NCBI GenBank assembly: GCA_964634755.1
Contig: CAZWJH010000003.1
Location: 1-64,000, forward strand
Length of the DNA stretch: 64,000 bases
Direction: 5' to 3'
Source of the DNA: JALXDT01 sp964634755
GTDB lineage: Bacteria; Acidobacteriota; Aminicenantia; JAMOAD01
Under the pieces are notes generated by a model. It was not told where the DNA came from. It worked only from the letters and a program-made list of their open reading frames with translations, and ran no database searches. The translations under genes and the position numbers were made by a program. Positions 52,388 to 61,251 of the stretch are shown piece by piece; within the stretch, counting starts at the first letter, position 1, and each line of letters begins with the position of its first letter.

Positions 52388-53149
52388 ATGAAAAAAAATA
52401 TTTTAATAACTAATGATGATTCAATATTCGCAGAAGGCATTAAAAGGCTTGAGAACGGAGTAAAGGGATTTGGAAGTGTTTACACTGTAGCTCCTGATAG
52501 AGAAAAAAGCGCTGTTTCTTTTGGTATTACAACAAACTCTCCATTGAGAATAAATAAGGTTGATGATTACCATTATGCTGTCTCAGGAACTCCGGTGGAT
52601 TGCGTTTATCTTGCAACTAAGGTTCTTTTAAAAGAAAAGCCAAATTTGGTTATATCAGGAATAAATCATGGTCCAAATGTGGGAGAGGATACAATATATT
52701 CCGGAACAGTAGCAGGAGCTTTTCAGGCATCCTTACTGGGAATACAGGCAATTGCAATTTCCGTTATAGATAATGATAGTGGAAAATATGACTTTGATTC
52801 AGCAGTAAAGGTTTTAAGAAAACTTATTCCTTTTCTTTTGGATAACCCCTTACCTGAAGGAAATATACTATCAATAAATGTCCCTTACTCTCCAAAAGGG
52901 GTAAAGCTTACAAAACTTGGGCATAAAAGATATGATGCAGAAGTAATAGAAAAACAGGATCCGAAAGGGAACAAGTATTATTGGATAGGGCCGGGCAAGA
53001 TAACAACTTTCGGAGAAAATGAAAGTGATGTTAAAGCTGTCGAGAATGATTTTGTCTCAATTACCCCTCTATCTCTGAACTTTTTTGATAATAATCTATA
53101 CAAAACTTTAAAAAAGAGAGAGAATGAAATTTTTAAAAAAATGGTATGA
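52388..53149 (+). CDS. surE: 5'-nucleotidase SurE
   Basis: 253 residues from the ATG at 52388; the frame extends back into the tRNA but that part is not coding. ILITNDDSIFAEG holds metal ligands D10 and D11; SGTPVDCVYLA and VISGINHGPNVGEDTIYSGTVAGA complete the SurE active site. The usual NDDG reads NDDS. The enzyme dephosphorylates nucleoside monophosphates. AGAGG site; overlaps the next gene by 26 bases. Confidence 0.94.
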   Translation: MKKNILITNDDSIFAEGIKRLENGVKGFGSVYTVAPDREKSAVSFGITTNSPLRINKVDDYHYAVSGTPVDCVYLATKVLLKEKPNLVISGINHGPNVGEDTIYSGTVAGAFQASLLGIQAIAISVIDNDSGKYDFDSAVKVLRKLIPFLLDNPLPEGNILSINVPYSPKGVKLTKLGHKRYDAEVIEKQDPKGNKYYWIGPGKITTFGENESDVKAVENDFVSITPLSLNFFDNNLYKTLKKRENEIFKKMV

Positions 53150-53711
53150 CAAAGTATTGAGTTGGGCCGAATCCCCTTATAGTGAATGGGCACTTTTTTT
53201 CAATGCTTTTGCTGAATCAAGCTTTTTTCCAATTCCGCCAGATGTATTAATGATGGCAATGGAGGTTGGAAAACCAAAAAAATCATTCAGATTTGCTGTG
53301 ACAACTTCAATCGGTTCAATTCTAGGCGGAATTGCAGGTTATGGGATTGGCTATTTTTTATTTGATACAATAGGAAAACCTATTATAAAATTCTATCATC
53401 TTACAGATAAATTCACCCATGTGGGAGAACTTTACAATACATATTCCGCATGGATAGTTGGTATTGCAGGATTTACACCTATCCCATACAAACTAATAAC
53501 TATCACTTCAGGATTTTGGAAAATTAACTTTTTAATTTTTTTTACAGCTTCGGCTTTAAGCCGTTCGGCAAGATTTTTTATAATTTCTACTCTGTTTTAT
53601 TTTTTCGGGGCTAAGATTAAATCATTTATAGACAAATACTTCAATATTCTATCAATAGCTTTTGTTATCCTTCTCATAGGTGGTTTCCTTATAATTAAGC
53701 TTTTGAAATAA
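53124..53711 (+). CDS. VTT-domain membrane protein, YqaA-like
   Basis: 195 residues with about five hydrophobic segments. AESSFFPIPPDVLMMAM, GSILGGIAGYGIGYF and the re-entrant GFTPIPYKLITITSGF are typical of YqaA-type members of the DedA/VTT superfamily, thought to move phospholipids. Overlaps surE by 26 bases. Its stop is one base from the stop of the convergent DUF2802 gene. Confidence 0.87.
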   Translation: MKFLKKWYDKVLSWAESPYSEWALFFNAFAESSFFPIPPDVLMMAMEVGKPKKSFRFAVTTSIGSILGGIAGYGIGYFLFDTIGKPIIKFYHLTDKFTHVGELYNTYSAWIVGIAGFTPIPYKLITITSGFWKINFLIFFTASALSRSARFFIISTLFYFFGAKIKSFIDKYFNILSIAFVILLIGGFLIIKLLK

Positions 53712-53712
53712 T

Positions 53713-54135
53713 CTATGACATTTTATTGCTTTTTTTTATAAAGTTAATTAAATCTAAGATTAAATCAACTTCACCTTTCGGGATATTTAATCCTTTAGCA
53801 ATATCTTCTTTTGATAGGCCTTGATTGTAAAGAAGTAAAACGCTTTTGGTTTTTTCAATATCAGGAGTTTCAATAATAAGTTTCTTTTCTTCTTCAAGGA
53901 GTTTCTTATGGGCATTCTCAAGTTTGGCTAATAGCTCCCTCGCTTCTTTTTCCCTAATATCCATCTTTTTTATTATTTCATCTCCCCACCTTTTACCTTC
54001 AAACAAAAGTGTTTCAAAATCCCTTTTTGAATCTCTTATTAATCTTTGAAGTTTCGACAATGACCTTGTTCTATACAAAAGGAAAACTATTAAAATAATA
54101 AAGATAATATCAAGAATAATTTGTATATAATTCAT
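53713..54135 (-). CDS. DUF2802-type flagellar-locus protein
   Basis: 140 residues: N-terminal transmembrane helix (5-22), coiled coil (about 25-85) and a small HTH-like end (LLLYNQGLSKEDIAKGLNIPKGEVDLILDL). This end is the conserved DUF2802 part found at the tail of flagellar/chemotaxis operons. Function unknown. ATG overlaps the cheB stop by one base. Confidence 0.75.
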   Translation of the reverse strand: MNYIQIILDIIFIILIVFLLYRTRSLSKLQRLIRDSKRDFETLLFEGKRWGDEIIKKMDIREKEARELLAKLENAHKKLLEEEKKLIIETPDIEKTKSVLLLYNQGLSKEDIAKGLNIPKGEVDLILDLINFIKKSNKMS

Positions 54136-55247
54136 TAGCTTTTTTTACCTCTGATAATCTTATCCAAAGTAGGAGCAATATCTTTTATATCAAGTACATA
54201 ATCTGCTATCCCCGCATCAACAACTGCCTTAGGCATTCCATAAACAACACAGCTCTCTTCATTTTGAGCAATAACCACTGCTCTGTTTCTTTTTTTCATC
54301 TCAATAAAACCATCCTTTCCATCGCTTCCCATTCCAGTAAGCATTACCCCCACCGTTCTTTTCGTGTAATTTTCTGCAACAGATTTTGCCATTATTGTAA
54401 CAGAAGGTTTATATATTGCAGTCTTTGGTTCTTCTGAAATAACAACTTCGGGAGCACCTGCTCTGTGCTTTTTTAGATACATATGCTGCCCTCCCGGGGT
54501 AATAAGTACCACACCTTTTTCTACCTTATCCCCAGTTTTAGCTTCTTTAACTTGTACATTGGAGTATCTATCCATTCTATCTGCAAAGGCTCCGGTAAAT
54601 GTAGCAGGCATGTGCTGAGAAATGATTATTCCCGCAGGGAAATCTGCTGGAAGTGAAGTTAGAAGGGTTTGCAAGGCATTCGGACCACCAGTTGAAGCTC
54701 CTACTACGACAAATTCAATAGGCTCTTTTATAATTACTTCCTTCTGTCTTGCTTTAGTTTTTTCATGCTCTTTCTTTACTACCTTTTCAATAGAAGGCTT
54801 TCTTCCTACACTTGTCGTACTCCCAAAGGGGAAACCAAATAATCTTTTTTTTCTTGCAATATTTTCTATTTTAGGAATTAGCTCATCTCTTATAGACTTT
54901 ATATTTGCCTTAAAATCCTTCGCCTGTTTTGGGAAAAACTCAACAGCTCCTTTTTCAAGTGCTTCAAAGGTAACCTCTGCATCCTCTGTAGTCAAAGAAC
55001 TTACCATTATAATAGGGATTGGATTCTCCTTCATTATTATCTCAAGAGCCTCAAGGCCACTCATTACAGGCATATTTATATCTAAAGTAATAATATCAGG
55101 CTTTAACTCCGCTGCTTTTTCAACAGCTTCTTTCCCATTCGACGCTTCCCCCACAACCTCTATCTTCCCGCTTTCGTTCATTATCTTTTTCATTATTTTT
55201 CTCAGAAAGGAAGAATCATCTACAATTAAAACCTTTATTTTCCCCAT
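54135..55247 (-). CDS. cheB: Chemotaxis protein-glutamate methylesterase CheB
   Basis: 370 residues. Receiver domain with D10, D11 and phospho-acceptor D56 (TLDINMPVMSG), linker about 125-175, then the methylesterase domain with S184 (GASTGGPNA), H211 (SQHMPATF) and LTGMGSDG. It removes methyl groups from chemoreceptor glutamates. GGAGGGA ribosome site. No receptor, cheA or cheW gene is in the window. Confidence 0.96.
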   Translation of the reverse strand: MGKIKVLIVDDSSFLRKIMKKIMNESGKIEVVGEASNGKEAVEKAAELKPDIITLDINMPVMSGLEALEIIMKENPIPIIMVSSLTTEDAEVTFEALEKGAVEFFPKQAKDFKANIKSIRDELIPKIENIARKKRLFGFPFGSTTSVGRKPSIEKVVKKEHEKTKARQKEVIIKEPIEFVVVGASTGGPNALQTLLTSLPADFPAGIIISQHMPATFTGAFADRMDRYSNVQVKEAKTGDKVEKGVVLITPGGQHMYLKKHRAGAPEVVISEEPKTAIYKPSVTIMAKSVAENYTKRTVGVMLTGMGSDGKDGFIEMKKRNRAVVIAQNEESCVVYGMPKAVVDAGIADYVLDIKDIAPTLDKIIRGKKS

Positions 55248-56123
55248 TTATCCCTCCAAAGATTCTTTAATCAAAGCCTCTATCCTTTCTTTCATTTCTC
55301 TCATTTCAAAGGTAACAAAAGCTTCATCTATATCTTTAAGTTTTGGATTATGCTTTACCATTTCCTGCCAAAATACATTTTCACTTAATACAAAAGGCTC
55401 AAATTCCCATGGGAAATTATAGCCTATTTGTTTTGAAAAAATATTGGAGAATCCAACTATTGCAACAAGCAACTTATTTTTAGTTTCTTCTTCAAGTCCG
55501 TGATGATATCTTATAGATTCTTTAAGTTCAATGGGAAGATTCCATTTTTCTGCAATCTTGAAACCAAAATCAGCATGAGTGTATCCAAATTCCTCTTTTT
55601 CTATCTCAATGTATCTTTTATCCTCACTAAGGGCTCTCTTGATAACTTTTGTATAATCATCAGGGAAAAATTGATTATATAGTAATTTCCCGATATCATG
55701 AATCAAAGCTGCTGTATAAGCTTCTTCGGGATCCCATAACGAAAATTCCTTCGAGAATTTTTTTGCGATAAAAGCAGAAGCTACAGAGTGGTCCCAAAAA
55801 AGAGTTCTATCAAATTCCCGCCCATCTACCTTAAGTGGAAAAATTCTTATAACAGAAAGTGACAAAACAATTCCTTTTATAATATCAAGTCCAAGGAGAA
55901 CAACTGCCTGGTTTATAGATTTTATCTCCCTTCCCCTATTATAAAAAGGAGAATTAGCTAATTTTAAGATTTTTGTTGATAATGTAGTATCTTTGCTAAT
56001 AAACTTTCCTATATCGTGAAGAGATGTTTTAGGATCTTTGCTTAATTTCATAAACTCAATTGCACTTTTAGGAAATGCAGGCAAATCTTTCACACTATTT
56101 AAAAAAGCATTCACTTTATCCAT
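55248..56123 (-). CDS. HDOD-domain protein (first copy)
   Basis: 291 residues. VKDLPAFPKSAIEFMKLSKDP opens the HDOD fold, with LSTKILKLANSPFYNRG and INQAVVLLGLD; the HD-like LIHDIGKLLYN is retained. HDOD proteins are signalling scaffolds, often c-di-GMP related. Abuts cheB by one base and overlaps the second HDOD gene by one base. Confidence 0.88.
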   Translation of the reverse strand: MDKVNAFLNSVKDLPAFPKSAIEFMKLSKDPKTSLHDIGKFISKDTTLSTKILKLANSPFYNRGREIKSINQAVVLLGLDIIKGIVLSLSVIRIFPLKVDGREFDRTLFWDHSVASAFIAKKFSKEFSLWDPEEAYTAALIHDIGKLLYNQFFPDDYTKVIKRALSEDKRYIEIEKEEFGYTHADFGFKIAEKWNLPIELKESIRYHHGLEEETKNKLLVAIVGFSNIFSKQIGYNFPWEFEPFVLSENVFWQEMVKHNPKLKDIDEAFVTFEMREMKERIEALIKESLEG

Positions 56124-56953
56124 TACAAGAAAACTCCTATTTCCTCCTCTATTTTATCTTTGTATTCCTCATTAAGTATACCTATCATCTCTTCGTTTAA
56201 TCCTAAAACATTCATCATTGCATCATTATAACTTATGTTAAAATCCCTATAAAAACCAAAACCATTAAAATTGCTCAATTGATCCGCAAGATAAACAACA
56301 GCTGTCTCCTGATTGTATTCAGTGGCCAATTCAGGATGATGATGATAAAAGATAACTGTCTTCATTCTCTCCCCCAAATTCCATTCCTGCACTAAGAACA
56401 TTCCAACATCACTATGAGTAAAACCCAGAACCTCTTTTTCAAGTTCCTCAAAATTTTTTCCAACAGAGTATGCTTCATCAATTATCGGGTCATAAATATG
56501 GGAAATCTTTCTTCTCATTACGGTTTTTCCTATATCATGGAGAAGACCTGTTACAAAAAGCTCCTCCGGATTATAAACCTTTATTTTTTCCCCTATATAT
56601 TTCGCAAACAATCCTGTTGAAAGAGAGTGTTTCCACAAAATCACATCCTTTAAATCTCCACTTTGAATAAATTTTTTTGTGTTTAAAGCCAATAATAAAG
56701 ACTTAAGATTCATAAATCCGAGATAATTAATTGCCTGTGATATAGAAACAATCTCTTTTCTTAAGCTGTAAAAAGGAGAATTAACTATCTTTAGAATATT
56801 TGCTGTTAAAGCCTGATCTCTTGATATTATTTCAGTAAGATCCGCAACTTTAGTATCAGGGTTGTTCAAAAGACTAATCAATTTCATTGCTATAGTCGGC
56901 AGTGGAGGAAGTGATCCTATTTTTTTTACTATATCTTCAATTTTAACTCCCAT
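56123..56953 (-). CDS. HDOD-domain protein (second copy)
   Basis: 276 residues, a tandem paralogue of the preceding entry: SLPPLPTIAMKLISLLNNPD, LTANILKIVNSPFYSLR, ISQAINYLGFMNLKSLL, and GLLHDIGKTVMRR. The duplicated order between cheR and cheB suggests a role in motility signalling. Overlaps cheR by 11 bases. Confidence 0.88.
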   Translation of the reverse strand: MGVKIEDIVKKIGSLPPLPTIAMKLISLLNNPDTKVADLTEIISRDQALTANILKIVNSPFYSLRKEIVSISQAINYLGFMNLKSLLLALNTKKFIQSGDLKDVILWKHSLSTGLFAKYIGEKIKVYNPEELFVTGLLHDIGKTVMRRKISHIYDPIIDEAYSVGKNFEELEKEVLGFTHSDVGMFLVQEWNLGERMKTVIFYHHHPELATEYNQETAVVYLADQLSNFNGFGFYRDFNISYNDAMMNVLGLNEEMIGILNEEYKDKIEEEIGVFL

Positions 56954-57770
56954 TCTTTACCTCCTTTTTATACAAGATAACATTGGGATAATGAACCATA
57001 ACAAATTTACTGCTAACATTATATATCGACTCACTCCTACCCAAAATCAAATAGCCATTATCTTTTAAAGACTCGTAGAATAGATTCACAGCTCTCCTCT
57101 TATACTCTATTCCAAAATATATTAGCACATTTCTGCTTAAAATTAAATCACTGCCTGCCATAATTTCATAAGCTTTGGGGTCAAAAATACTTAAATTGTA
57201 AAAGCTAACATTTTCTCTTATTTTATCATTGATTTTATACTCACCATTATTTTTTACAAAATATTTATCAACTGCACTTTTATCAATAGCTCTCAATGAA
57301 AAGTGTCTGTAAACTCCTTTTTTAGCTTTTTCAATAACATTTGAATCAATGTCAAAGGCTGATATCTTCAACTTTTCAACTAAACTGGGATACTTTTCCC
57401 TAACCAAAATAGAAATGCTATAAGGTTCTTCGCCAGAAGAACATGCAGCAGAAACGATCTTTATTTTTGAGAAATTATCATAGTCAAAGCCAATAATCTT
57501 TGAAAAATATGTGTCAATAACATTTATCTCTCGCATAAAATAAGTTTCATTTATGGTTATTTCATCTATCAAATGCTGAATTTCCTTTAAGTTGGTTTTA
57601 AGTAAATTTAAATAATCCTTCAATGAATAAATTTTAAGCTTATCAAGACGGTTCTCAAGCTTAATTCTTAAATAATCAAATTTTTTCTCTTTAAAATATA
57701 ACCCACTTCTTTTATACAAAAAAAGCTGTAGCTCTTTTAAGTCTTTGTATTCAATCTTATAAACATTCAA
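56943..57770 (-). CDS. cheR: Chemotaxis protein methyltransferase CheR
   Basis: 275 residues. N-terminal helical domain, then ITINETYFMRE, SAACSSGEEPYSISI (SAM-binding), SAFDIDSNVIEKAKKGVY and SRNVLIYFG. It methylates receptor glutamates, opposing CheB. It starts four bases after the fliN stop. Confidence 0.96.
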   Translation of the reverse strand: MNVYKIEYKDLKELQLFLYKRSGLYFKEKKFDYLRIKLENRLDKLKIYSLKDYLNLLKTNLKEIQHLIDEITINETYFMREINVIDTYFSKIIGFDYDNFSKIKIVSAACSSGEEPYSISILVREKYPSLVEKLKISAFDIDSNVIEKAKKGVYRHFSLRAIDKSAVDKYFVKNNGEYKINDKIRENVSFYNLSIFDPKAYEIMAGSDLILSRNVLIYFGIEYKRRAVNLFYESLKDNGYLILGRSESIYNVSSKFVMVHYPNVILYKKEVKNGS

Positions 57771-57773
57771 TTT

Positions 57774-58655
57774 TTATTTTCCTAATGATCTGATTCTCTC
57801 CTCTTTACTTACTATCTCCGTTATCCTCAAAGCAAAATTTGAATCTACCACAACAACCTCTCCTCTTGCAATTAATTTGTCATTCACAAATAATTCTACA
57901 GGTTCGTCCACTACTTTGTCAAGCTGTATTATTGAACCTGTCCCCAACTTTAGAATATTTTTTAAATACATTTCTGTTTTCCCGATTCTTATTACAACTG
58001 GGAGTTCAACGTCCAAAAGCATTTCAATTTTTGAATTAATATCGATAGGTTCCGAAGGACGAATAGACTCTATCTCTCTTCCCTCACTTACATCAACAGG
58101 AGACTCATCTGCGTGCTCTCCCTCCAAATAATTGCTTAAATCCTTTGTCATGGCAAGGATAAGATTATTACTCTTATCACCTATTTTCACTTCAACATTT
58201 GAAAAATCCACTTCATCGGTTTTTATCTTTTCATACAGTTCTCCCAACTCAACAATACTTGTTTTTGCCTGAGAAAAGTTAAAATCTTTATCAAGCTCAC
58301 CCTTGAGGCTTATTCCCAGATTGCTTGCAACTTGATTACCTACTTCAGAAAGTGCGTCAATATCCTCATCTCCTATGGCTTCTTTCTCTTCTTCAACTCC
58401 CATAATATAATTGGAAACAAGACCACCAAATTTTTCCGAGAAAATAAAGTAGAGCTCGCCATCACTTTCCTTATGTTCAAACATAGAAACAACAACTTTC
58501 TTATGCCCTCCAAATCTGTTTAAAATAACATCCTTTGTAGCCTCTTCAAAATCTCCCACATTGCAATCAACATCTTTCCCTAAAAGCATGGACAATACAG
58601 ATGTTATAGACTCTTTAACCTGTTTTTTTAATAATTCATTAACCACTTCATTCAT
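57774..58655 (-). CDS. fliN: FliN/FliY-like flagellar switch protein with CheC-like N-terminal domain
   Basis: 293 residues. The C-terminal part (about 208-290: LLDVELPVVIRIGKTEMYLKNIL ... GEVVVVDSNFALRITEI) is the FliN/SpoA domain of the motor C-ring. The N-terminal part resembles CheC/FliY and keeps one D-x3-E-x2-N site (DALSEVGN near 100-107), but the Pro expected 23 residues after the Asn is absent and no second site is seen. Overlaps fliM by eight bases. Confidence 0.85.
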   Translation of the reverse strand: MNEVVNELLKKQVKESITSVLSMLLGKDVDCNVGDFEEATKDVILNRFGGHKKVVVSMFEHKESDGELYFIFSEKFGGLVSNYIMGVEEEKEAIGDEDIDALSEVGNQVASNLGISLKGELDKDFNFSQAKTSIVELGELYEKIKTDEVDFSNVEVKIGDKSNNLILAMTKDLSNYLEGEHADESPVDVSEGREIESIRPSEPIDINSKIEMLLDVELPVVIRIGKTEMYLKNILKLGTGSIIQLDKVVDEPVELFVNDKLIARGEVVVVDSNFALRITEIVSKEERIRSLGK

Positions 58656-59658
58656 TTTTAAACCTCTTAATAATAGATTTTATTTTTAAAGCTTTCCTTT
58701 CATCCTGAACAAAAAGTGCCCCTACAAATTTGGGCTTTCCGGAAATCACTATCAAAGGATTCAGAAAATCCTTTTTTTCTATCATTAAAATATCTCCTCT
58801 TTCTAAATTCATTATCTCCTCTAAAGTTAGTGGTTTTCCTTTTATCTCTCCGTAAACTTCAAAAAGCGCCTCTTTTAATATATCTCTTATCCTGTATATT
58901 TCATCTTCCGAATATTTTCTCCTGCCTGTATACCAATCTTGAGAAAATTTTTGAGCGATTGGCTCTAAGACAATAGATGGGATACAAAAGTTTACCATTC
59001 CGGAAGATGCTCCCATTTTTATCTCAAAAACTATCAATACAACAACTTCGTTTGGAGCAACAATCTGAATCAACTGCGGAGAGGTTTCCTGAGCTGTTAT
59101 TCTCATATCAAGTTCAATAATCTGCTTCCAGGCCTCTTTAAGGTCTCTGAGCATTAAATTCAAAACCCCGGTCATCAATTTCACCTCAATTTCCGTTATT
59201 GCCCTTGAAGGCCCTTCATGGGGAGCTCCGGATCCACCAAGCAATTTATCAATAACAGGAAATACAATTGAAGGGCTAACCTCAATAATAGCCCCTATTT
59301 CAAGAGGGCTCATAGAAATTGCATTAAAAAAAGTTGGGTCAGGTAAGGATAAGACAAATTCAGCATAAGTTAACTGTTCAACAGATACAAGGTTAACTTC
59401 AACCAAAGCCCGAAGATAAGCAGAAAGAGAAGATGAAAAATTCCTTGCAAATCTATCATGTAAATAGTGTATTGATCTTATCTGATCTTTAGAAATTCTA
59501 TCCGGCCTTCTGAAATTATATATAGTACCCTTTTTCTCCTCCCTTTTCGGAGATTTCTTAGGTCTAATTGTAGCGACACTCTCCTTTCCTCCTTTTTCCT
59601 CTTCCAAAAAGGAATTTAAAAGAGCATCAACTTCTTCCTGGGAAAGTATTTTAGCCAT
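58648..59658 (-). CDS. fliM: Flagellar motor switch protein FliM
   Basis: 336 residues. The N-terminal CheY-P-binding peptide LSQEEVDALL (5-14) is intact, followed by the middle domain (SIHYLHDRFARNFSSSLSAYLR, ITEIEVKLMTGVL) and a SpoA-like C-terminus (GDILMIEKKDF). Overlaps the fliA stop by one base. Confidence 0.96.
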   Translation of the reverse strand: MAKILSQEEVDALLNSFLEEEKGGKESVATIRPKKSPKREEKKGTIYNFRRPDRISKDQIRSIHYLHDRFARNFSSSLSAYLRALVEVNLVSVEQLTYAEFVLSLPDPTFFNAISMSPLEIGAIIEVSPSIVFPVIDKLLGGSGAPHEGPSRAITEIEVKLMTGVLNLMLRDLKEAWKQIIELDMRITAQETSPQLIQIVAPNEVVVLIVFEIKMGASSGMVNFCIPSIVLEPIAQKFSQDWYTGRRKYSEDEIYRIRDILKEALFEVYGEIKGKPLTLEEIMNLERGDILMIEKKDFLNPLIVISGKPKFVGALFVQDERKALKIKSIIKRFKNE

Positions 59659-60395
59659 TATTTCCCTCCTTTTCTTGCTTTAAAAAATTCATCTATTTTA
59701 GCTCTTAGTCTCATTATAGCCTGTGCTCTTAACTGTGACACTCTTGATTCCGTAATATTCATAACCCCTCCTATTTCTTTTTGATTCAAATCATCATAAT
59801 AATACAAAGAGATAAGCAACTTCTCTCTTTCAGGAAGCTCAGAAATTGCTCCTTTAAGAGCCTCTCTAAGTTCTTTATAAGTAATTTTAGCCTCAGGAGA
59901 ATCCTCTCTTTCATCTTCAAGATAATAAAGTACAAGCTCCTCACCACTTTCTCCCTTCTCACCAGAAGCATAAAAACTACCAATTTTATTTCCCCTGTAT
60001 CTATAAAGGAGCTCTCTTAATTTTTCAACATTAATGCCTAAATATTTAGCAACCTGCTCCTCCGTAGGAGGCTTCCCATTTTTCTTTTCAAGTTCAAGAT
60101 ATGCTCTCTCAATTTCTTTTTTTCTTTCTCTTGCTGATCTTGGAAGCCAATCCAATTTTCTTAGTTCATCAAGAATAGCCCCCCTAATCCTTATTGAGGC
60201 ATAACTTTCAAACTTTAAACCAAAACTCTTATCATACTTTTTTATTGCATCTATTAATCCTAAAACCCCCGTGTTTATTAAATCATCAAGCTCAATGCTT
60301 TTAGGCAAAGTGCCATAAATTTTTATAGCAATATTCTTAACCAAAGGGAGGTTTTTCATAATAAGCTCTTCAAAATTACTATTTTTCACTTTCAC
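59658..60395 (-). CDS. fliA: Flagellar sigma factor FliA (sigma-28)
   Basis: 245 residues with a GTG start at 60395. Region 2 (DLINTGVLGLIDAIKKYD, FESYASIRIRGAILDELRKLDWLPRS), region 3 and region 4 (LPEREKLLISLYYYDDLNQKEIGGVMNITESRVSQLRAQA) are typical of FliA/WhiG. It should direct late flagellar and chemotaxis promoters. Overlaps flhG by 17 bases. Confidence 0.95.
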   Translation of the reverse strand: MKVKNSNFEELIMKNLPLVKNIAIKIYGTLPKSIELDDLINTGVLGLIDAIKKYDKSFGLKFESYASIRIRGAILDELRKLDWLPRSARERKKEIERAYLELEKKNGKPPTEEQVAKYLGINVEKLRELLYRYRGNKIGSFYASGEKGESGEELVLYYLEDEREDSPEAKITYKELREALKGAISELPEREKLLISLYYYDDLNQKEIGGVMNITESRVSQLRAQAIMRLRAKIDEFFKARKGGK

Positions 60396-61251
60396 TAAAA
60401 CTCAGCATTTTCTTCCATGTTTCAGCATTATTATCCTCACTTTTTCTCCAAGTAAGCTTATTGAGGACAATTCTTGACAAATTAGAGAAAGCCCTGCTGA
60501 TTTCACTTTCAGGAAATGCTTCTGTAACAGCCCTTTGCATCTTTACAGCTTCAGCAACAGCTTTATCATAGGGAAGAAATCCTAGCAAATTTATCTCTCT
60601 TCCGAGAAACCTATCAACAGCATTTTTAAGCTGATTATAAACCTTTTCTCCCTCTTCCTGCGTTTTCACACTGTTTACTATAACCGAAATTGGTTTTTCC
60701 ATATCATATTTTGACACTACCTTAACAACCGCATAAGCATCTACAATAGAGGTAGGTTCTAAGTTAGTAACCAAAATAATTTCCTCAGAGCTCATTAGAA
60801 AGCTTAAAACAAGGTCGGATATACCTGCTGCTGTATCAATTAAAAGTATATCCGTAAACTTTTCTATATTTGAAAGCTCCTGTATTAATCGCTCTTCCTG
60901 ATATGGATCAAGATTGGTTATTTCCTGAATACCGGAAGAAGCAGGGATAATTTTTATACCTTCCGGACCATCAACCATAATTTTTTCTATGGGTAAATTA
61001 TCTGAAATAAGGTTAACAATATTATATTTTGGAGTTAATCCTAAAAGAATATCTATATTGGCAAGACCTAAATCAGCATCAAAAATAGTAACTTTCTTTT
61101 TTCTTCTCTGAAGAGCTATAGCAAGATTAATCACTACATTAGTTTTTCCCACTCCTCCTTTTCCTGATGTTATTGCAATTTTTTTCATAACTGCTCCACT
61201 CCTTTTAATTCTTTCCTTTTTAATTTTTCTAAGAGTTTCTGCCTGATCCAT
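60379..61251 (-). CDS. flhG: Flagellar number regulator FlhG (MinD/ParA-type ATPase)
   Basis: 290 residues. DQAETLRKIKK (2-12) is the conserved N-terminal peptide that activates the FlhF GTPase; deviant Walker A KGGVGKT (31-37), then VTIFDADLGLANID and LLIDTAAGIS. It controls flagellar number and placement with FlhF. Overlaps flhF by 23 bases. Confidence 0.95.
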   Translation of the reverse strand: MDQAETLRKIKKERIKRSGAVMKKIAITSGKGGVGKTNVVINLAIALQRRKKKVTIFDADLGLANIDILLGLTPKYNIVNLISDNLPIEKIMVDGPEGIKIIPASSGIQEITNLDPYQEERLIQELSNIEKFTDILLIDTAAGISDLVLSFLMSSEEIILVTNLEPTSIVDAYAVVKVVSKYDMEKPISVIVNSVKTQEEGEKVYNQLKNAVDRFLGREINLLGFLPYDKAVAEAVKMQRAVTEAFPESEISRAFSNLSRIVLNKLTWRKSEDNNAETWKKMLSFSESEK

